NCBI GenBank assembly: GCA_002473085.1
Contig: DKTP01000028.1
Coordinates: 1 to 27,478, forward strand
DNA from: Anaerolineales bacterium UBA7227
GTDB lineage: Bacteria; Chloroflexota; Anaerolineae; Anaerolineales; Villigracilaceae
Length of the DNA stretch: 27,478 nt
Direction of reading: 5' to 3'
A program made the position numbers and the translations under genes. Positions 24,183-27,478 of this stretch are shown here, piece after piece (within the stretch, counting starts at the first letter, position 1; each line of letters begins with the position of its first letter). Under the pieces are notes generated by a model. It had not been told where the DNA came from, did no database searches, and saw only the letters and a program-made list of their open reading frames with translations.

Positions 24183-24837
24183 CAACTCTGCTTTTTACTT
24201 TGATATTTTATATCCTTTTCAAGACCGCGCGATACAAGCCATTAATCGAGCGGATACTGGTTTCTATCTCACAAGCGGGACCGCCGCCTCGCGTGGCTAT
24301 CTTCAACACCGTTTCTCAGACGATCTTGATTACTTTGTCAATGATGACAATCGTTTCGGCTTGTGGGTCGAGCGGATCATTCAATCCCTTAACAAAGAAT
24401 GGAAATGTGAAGTCTTGATGAAAGAGGAGCGATTCGCGCGGCTCAATCTTGCGCAAAAGGATTTATCGCTCAAAATCGAAATGATCAATGATGTGCCCGC
24501 GCGTGTCGGTGATATTCAAAACCATCCCATTCTCGGAAGATTGGATAGCGCCGAAAATATTCTTGCCAACAAAGTAACCGCCCTGCTCGATCGCGAAGAA
24601 CCCAAAGACCTGGCTGATATCTGGGGATTTTGCTGCCAGAAGAACCTTTCCCTTCAAGCCGCCATCACGGATGCGCAAAGTAAAGCCGCAGGCGTTTTCC
24701 CTGCCGATCTTGGACGGGCGCTTTGCTCTGTCCAAAAAGCGGACTGGGAATCCATCCGCTGGATTCAAGCCCCGCCCGTCGAGACCTTCATTTCGCAGTT
24801 GAATCAATTGGGGGAAAGTTTGTTGTTGGTCAAGTAA
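24175..24837 (+). CDS. AbiEii/AbiGii-type nucleotidyltransferase (putative type IV toxin)
   Basis: A 220-residue nucleotidyltransferase-like protein. The segment TSGTAASRGYLQHRFSDDLD (about residues 33-52) matches the G[GS]T-x-L-x-HR-x-S-x-DLD signature of the AbiEii/DUF1814 family. LLDREEPKDLADIWGF (about 137-152) is the second family motif, with the conserved Lys-Asp. Family members act in abortive-infection toxin-antitoxin pairs, some by adding nucleotides to tRNA. The start is GTG 24175, overlapping the upstream gene by 8 bases, so the pair is translationally coupled. The overall size is smaller than AbiEii itself (about 300 residues) but normal for chromosomal relatives. Confidence 0.8.
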   Translation: MANNSAFYFDILYPFQDRAIQAINRADTGFYLTSGTAASRGYLQHRFSDDLDYFVNDDNRFGLWVERIIQSLNKEWKCEVLMKEERFARLNLAQKDLSLKIEMINDVPARVGDIQNHPILGRLDSAENILANKVTALLDREEPKDLADIWGFCCQKNLSLQAAITDAQSKAAGVFPADLGRALCSVQKADWESIRWIQAPPVETFISQLNQLGESLLLVK

Positions 24838-24854
24838 ACCAATTCTTTGATTCT

Positions 24855-24997
24855 CCCCTCCCCCGCGGACCGCTTCGCGTCCTCATCACCTCATCATTCC
24901 GAAACCTGACCACCCTCAGCCCCAGCGTGGATCGCGTAGCATCCCCGTAGGGGACAATACCTTCTCCCGCCTCTCATCCTCCTCTTTCTGCAAGTTG
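24855..24997 (-). pseudogene. C-terminal DUF559 fragment with an inserted palindrome (copy C)
   Basis: The minus strand encodes NLQKEEDERREKVLS, then breaks and resumes in another frame as LGLRVVRFRNDEV, closely like DLQKEEDERREKVLSEMGLR and IVRFRNDEV in the copy at 25797-26205. The break corresponds to 24925-24955, which replaces 8 bases of that copy with 31 bases including TCCCC-GTA-GGGGA (24942-24954). The N-terminal two thirds are absent. It lies between the converging AbiEii-type gene and the cysteine-rich gene. Confidence 0.75.
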
Positions 24998-25010
24998 CTT
25001 TTGCCCAGTT

Positions 25011-25793
25011 TTACCATTTGAGTGCGGCACATTCCACGCAATAATATTTGCCCATGTGCATGGTGTAACCATCCGTGCCCAAGTGGATCACTTTCTTGCA
25101 CTTCGCGCAACGCGTAGGTTTGAATTCGGGGGGATTTTCGAGTTTTTCAAAATTGTATTCATTTGTCCCGTAATAGACGTACATTTCCGTCTCAAAATCG
25201 TCCCTGCATTTCTTGCAGGTTTTCCAATCTCCCGAATGTCCTTCGTTGAAATGATGACTACAGAGCGTATAACGGTCATGGTTGCGGGAACAACTGTTGT
25301 GCGCGTAAGAAAACAGAACGTATTTATGCTGGTCATCACAAATCCAATTGCCGCAACATTCAGTTTTAGTCAAGTTCTTGGTTTTTCCGCAAAGTCCGCA
25401 ACGAGGTTTGTTGCTTGCTGTCTGTTTGGTTATTCTTGATGTGCGTTTCTCTATCTTCACTCCGTTGACAGACAGAAATCCCTGATTCAATTCATCAACC
25501 ATGTGGGGGATCATGACCTTTAAATTATGCTCGTACGATTCGCCCCAATACTCCTTCAGTTTTGCCCGCGCTTCCTCGTTGACATGAACTTTGTTCTTCT
25601 CGTCAATCAACAACATGGCGACATCATTCGTATGCTCTGTCACTGCAAAGAAATAATCGTCCTTGTCTTTCTTCTTGGATTTTAGAAACTCATCAACATG
25701 TTCTTCGAGTTCAAATTCATAAAGTTTGTACGTCATTGCCCCAGCATGGAGCAACGCTTTGACAAGATTCTTTTCAATGGTCTTTTTGCTCAT
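25011..25793 (-). CDS. cysteine-rich, probably zinc-binding protein of unknown function
   Basis: A 260-residue protein. Residues 1-120 form a helical, charged N-terminal part. From residue 130 on there are paired Cys/His ligands: C132-C135, C146/C147-C152, C168-H172-C178-H180-H181-H186, C193-C196, C229-C232 and C252-C255. They are compatible with several zinc sites; the last (CAKCKKVIHLG...YYCVEC) looks like a zinc ribbon. Motifs such as CSRNHDRYTLCSHH and YYGTNEYNFEKLENPP seem highly conserved in scattered bacterial and eukaryotic hypothetical proteins, but I cannot give a function. AAGGTG precedes the ATG. The start is 3 bases from the end of the broken DUF559 gene, so they may share a promoter. 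GC content is low for the genome. Confidence 0.8.
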   Translation of the reverse strand: MSKKTIEKNLVKALLHAGAMTYKLYEFELEEHVDEFLKSKKKDKDDYFFAVTEHTNDVAMLLIDEKNKVHVNEEARAKLKEYWGESYEHNLKVMIPHMVDELNQGFLSVNGVKIEKRTSRITKQTASNKPRCGLCGKTKNLTKTECCGNWICDDQHKYVLFSYAHNSCSRNHDRYTLCSHHFNEGHSGDWKTCKKCRDDFETEMYVYYGTNEYNFEKLENPPEFKPTRCAKCKKVIHLGTDGYTMHMGKYYCVECAALKW

Positions 25794-25796
25794 GTG

Positions 25797-26205
25797 TCAC
25801 CTTGTCGCCAAGTATACCAACATTGACCTGATTCTACCCACCACCGCGGACAGGTTCTTCACCACCTCATCATTCCTGAATCGGACGATCCTCAGCCCCA
25901 TCTCACTCAACACCTTCTCCCGCCGTTCATCTTCCTCTTTCTGCAAGTCGTGGATGTCGCCATCCACTTCAATAACCAGCGCGGACTTGTCGAAGACCCC
26001 GTGCGATCTTCACGGGGTGACAATAAAAATCGACAATAAATCCCTGAATAACCTGTTGCCTTCTAAAATGAACGCCCAATTTATTCGCGCGTATTTTTTC
26101 CCATAAAATCTTCTCGGCAGGAGTCATCTCGCGGCGGAGCTCTTTTGCGCGTTTAAGTTTCTGTGCGGTGACTTTTTGATTTGTGACGATGTTCTTGACT
26201 GGCAT
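25797..26205 (-). pseudogene. DUF559 endonuclease gene, full length but frameshifted (copy D)
   Basis: The first frame (ATG 26205) gives MPVKNIVTNQKVTAQKLKRA, then KELRREMTPAEKILWEKIRA and RRQQVIQGFIVDFYCH, and hits a stop at 25969. The second frame continues DKSALVIEVDGDIHDLQK, EEDERREKVLSEMGLRIVRF and RNDEVVKNLSAVV to TGA 25797-25799. Together they make a normal DUF559 protein of about 125 residues with the EVDGD and RxxRF nuclease motifs. The junction holds the palindrome CCCCGTG-CGATCTT-CACGGGG (25997-26017) and shifts the frame by one. Unless recoding occurs, the enzyme is dead. DUF559 proteins are Vsr/restriction-endonuclease-like and often mobile. Confidence 0.85.
25997..26017. repeat. 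palindrome inserted in DUF559 copy D
   Basis: CCCCGTG, loop CGATCTT, CACGGGG, identical to 23720-23740 and in the same place in the gene. It lies exactly at the frame junction. Confidence 0.85.
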
Positions 26206-26269
26206 AACGAGATTTTACTTGTTTGTTCGAAAAATGGAATATCAGCCAAAAGGCAAAACCACTCTCCCG

Positions 26270-26373
26270 TCTCCCCTAAAGGGGAGAAGCCAAAACCACC
26301 AAGACCGAAAACTTTATCTTGGACACGAACCCCTATCCGCAAACCGACCAGCCCCCTTCCCTTTAGGGAAGGG
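26270..26373. repeat. two short palindromes in the gap before the DUF3883 gene
   Basis: TCTCCCC-TAAA-GGGGAGA (26270-26287) and CCCTTCCC-TTTA-GGGAAGGG (26354-26373) are perfect hairpins with A/T loops, typical of interspersed palindromic repeats. The rest of 26206-26458 holds no gene I can support; a polypyrimidine run follows at about 26387-26413. The first hairpin could also help terminate the DUF3883 transcript. Confidence 0.55.
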
Positions 26374-26458
26374 CGGGGGGATAGGTCTTCCCTCCCTCCC
26401 CTCCCTCACCCCTTTGTTTTTGAATCGCTACTTGCAACAAAAACCTTGATTGGAGCAA

Positions 26459-27478
26459 TTATTGGTTCTCTTCAACACTAAATTTCCATGTTTGAGATTC
26501 TTTTTTCCAAAGATTGTTCTCGAACACATTTTGATAAGGATTTTGGATAATCTTTGGAGAATAGTCGTTCTCAGAAAGTTTAGACCTATCAACTAGGTAA
26601 AGGAAGTATTTATCTACAAGTTCTTTAGCCGCTTCAACCTCATTGGCTGACCAGTAAAATTCCAATCGCCCCGAATATGACTTTACTTCGATAAACCTGT
26701 CAATAAAGAATGAATTGTTATCATTAAATGATTCTATATCGTAACCTGCATTAACATATTCTTCTGAAATTCTTTTAATAGAGTCAACCAAACGATGTTT
26801 TTTTAACCGTTGCTGTTCAAGCCCCAACACGAAGATTTCGGCTTCCTTACCAAGCAGTTCTTGCTGCGCTTGGCGTTCTTTGAGCAATTGCAAAGATTTT
26901 CTTCTGCGATTCCGATCTGCTTCCTTGATATTCTTAATAATTTCGTCCAAAAAGAAATTTGTATATTCTCCATTTATTGCCAAAAGGTTTTGCCCCAAGG
27001 AAGAGTTGCGCACGAAAAAACCAAGGGAAATTAATAGATTCCTCACACTAGTGTATTGCAACGGAATAAAATTTTCTTTCACATAGAATACATTTTCAAT
27101 TCCATCTAGCTTTATTGCGTCTGATGGGAATATTGATTCGATTGAACCCGCATTTCTGAGCGCAAAGAGTAAGGTTTTTGTGAATTTGCTTTGATCAAAA
27201 CCTTCGCCACCATTTTTTATCGATGAAAAAAACTCATCTTGAACCAAAATTTCTTCATCAGAAATGCTTACAAGCCCCATAAATTCCAGTAACATTAGTA
27301 TCCCGTTCAGGGACTGACCTATTGTGTAGTGATTGGCAGTGCAATACGCCCTGAGATCAGACATTTTCTGATTTCTGGCAAGCGGAAGTACTTTTAATAG
27401 AAAAAATGACAACTCTGTGCTGTTGCCAAGTTTTTCATATTTTAGTAGTTCTTCTAACCAATACCTTCGCCAATTAGG
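26459..27478 (-). CDS. DUF3883-domain protein, C-terminal part (runs off the right edge)
   Basis: The frame is open from the window edge, so at least 339 residues of a longer protein are visible and no start is seen. The N-terminal part (about 1-170) is helical without a recognised domain. A charged coiled-coil-like stretch (about 190-225, RNRRRKSLQLLKERQAQQEL) follows. Then comes a DUF3883/NO VEIN-like domain: LGKEAEIFVLGLEQQRLK, RISEEYVNAGYDIESFN, DRFIEVKSYSGRLEFYWSAN and EVEAAKELVDKYFLYLV. The E-V-K of FIEVKS fits a nuclease-like fold, and such domains are frequent in bacterial defence loci. GC content is by far the lowest in the window, so recent acquisition is likely. Confidence 0.75.
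   Translation of the reverse strand, partial: PNWRRYWLEELLKYEKLGNSTELSFFLLKVLPLARNQKMSDLRAYCTANHYTIGQSLNGILMLLEFMGLVSISDEEILVQDEFFSSIKNGGEGFDQSKFTKTLLFALRNAGSIESIFPSDAIKLDGIENVFYVKENFIPLQYTSVRNLLISLGFFVRNSSLGQNLLAINGEYTNFFLDEIIKNIKEADRNRRRKSLQLLKERQAQQELLGKEAEIFVLGLEQQRLKKHRLVDSIKRISEEYVNAGYDIESFNDNNSFFIDRFIEVKSYSGRLEFYWSANEVEAAKELVDKYFLYLVDRSKLSENDYSPKIIQNPYQNVFENNLWKKESQTWKFSVEENQ

Noticed and set aside
25088..25339. 83-codon minus-strand open frame
   Set aside because: Out-of-frame shadow within the cysteine-rich gene; no start site or motif support.

Overview
The window looks like a piece of a high-GC bacterial chromosome, most likely from Chloroflexota (Anaerolineae-like). This assignment rests on remembered gene forms and repeat phrases: a short IF-2, a NusA with a charged tail, a B12-dependent mutase without a cobalamin domain, and palindromic intergenic repeats. 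No rRNA or other phylogenetic marker is present to settle it.

Layout. (1) Bases 1-9511, minus strand: a transcription/translation operon reading nusA, rnpM (ylxR), infB, rbfA, nrnA, truB, ribF, followed by a small sulfite-oxidase-type molybdoenzyme. A hairpin separates this from the 5' part of a 2-oxoglutarate dehydrogenase E1 gene that runs off the left edge. (2) Bases 9512-9906: divergent control region with a plausible nusA promoter, a terminator-like leader hairpin and an interspersed repeat. (3) Bases 9907-23364, plus strand: central-carbon and housekeeping genes. These are a tandem phosphofructokinase of eukaryotic type, a PhnD-like lipoprotein, an acyl-CoA mutase large subunit, rsmI, a serine carboxypeptidase (S10), a fused alpha/beta 2-oxoacid dehydrogenase E1, a small membrane protein, a bifunctional phosphoglucose/phosphomannose isomerase and a multi-pass glycosyltransferase. 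(4) Bases 23365-27478: an accessory, lower-GC region. It holds a truncated copy of the lipoprotein gene start, broken DUF559 nuclease genes, an AbiEii-type nucleotidyltransferase with a small partner gene, a cysteine-rich protein and the C-terminal part of a DUF3883 protein that runs off the right edge.

How the genes fit together. The left operon couples transcription elongation (NusA), initiation (IF-2), 30S maturation (RbfA), tRNA pseudouridylation (TruB), nanoRNA turnover (NrnA) and flavin cofactor synthesis (RibF). The usual first gene, rimP, is not next to nusA. The central region feeds glycolysis (PFK, PGI/PMI), 2-oxoacid oxidation and acyl-CoA rearrangement, but partner subunits (E2/E3, the B12-binding subunit, ABC permease and ATPase) are not in the window.

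Most notable observations: the eukaryote-like double PFK with a catalytically dead second half; four DUF559 copies or fragments, three of them interrupted by short palindromes, two by the same one; a 10.7-kb-distant duplication of a promoter plus lipoprotein signal peptide without the mature protein; two nested-palindrome elements between plus-strand genes; and an in-frame repeat insertion inside a membrane glycosyltransferase.
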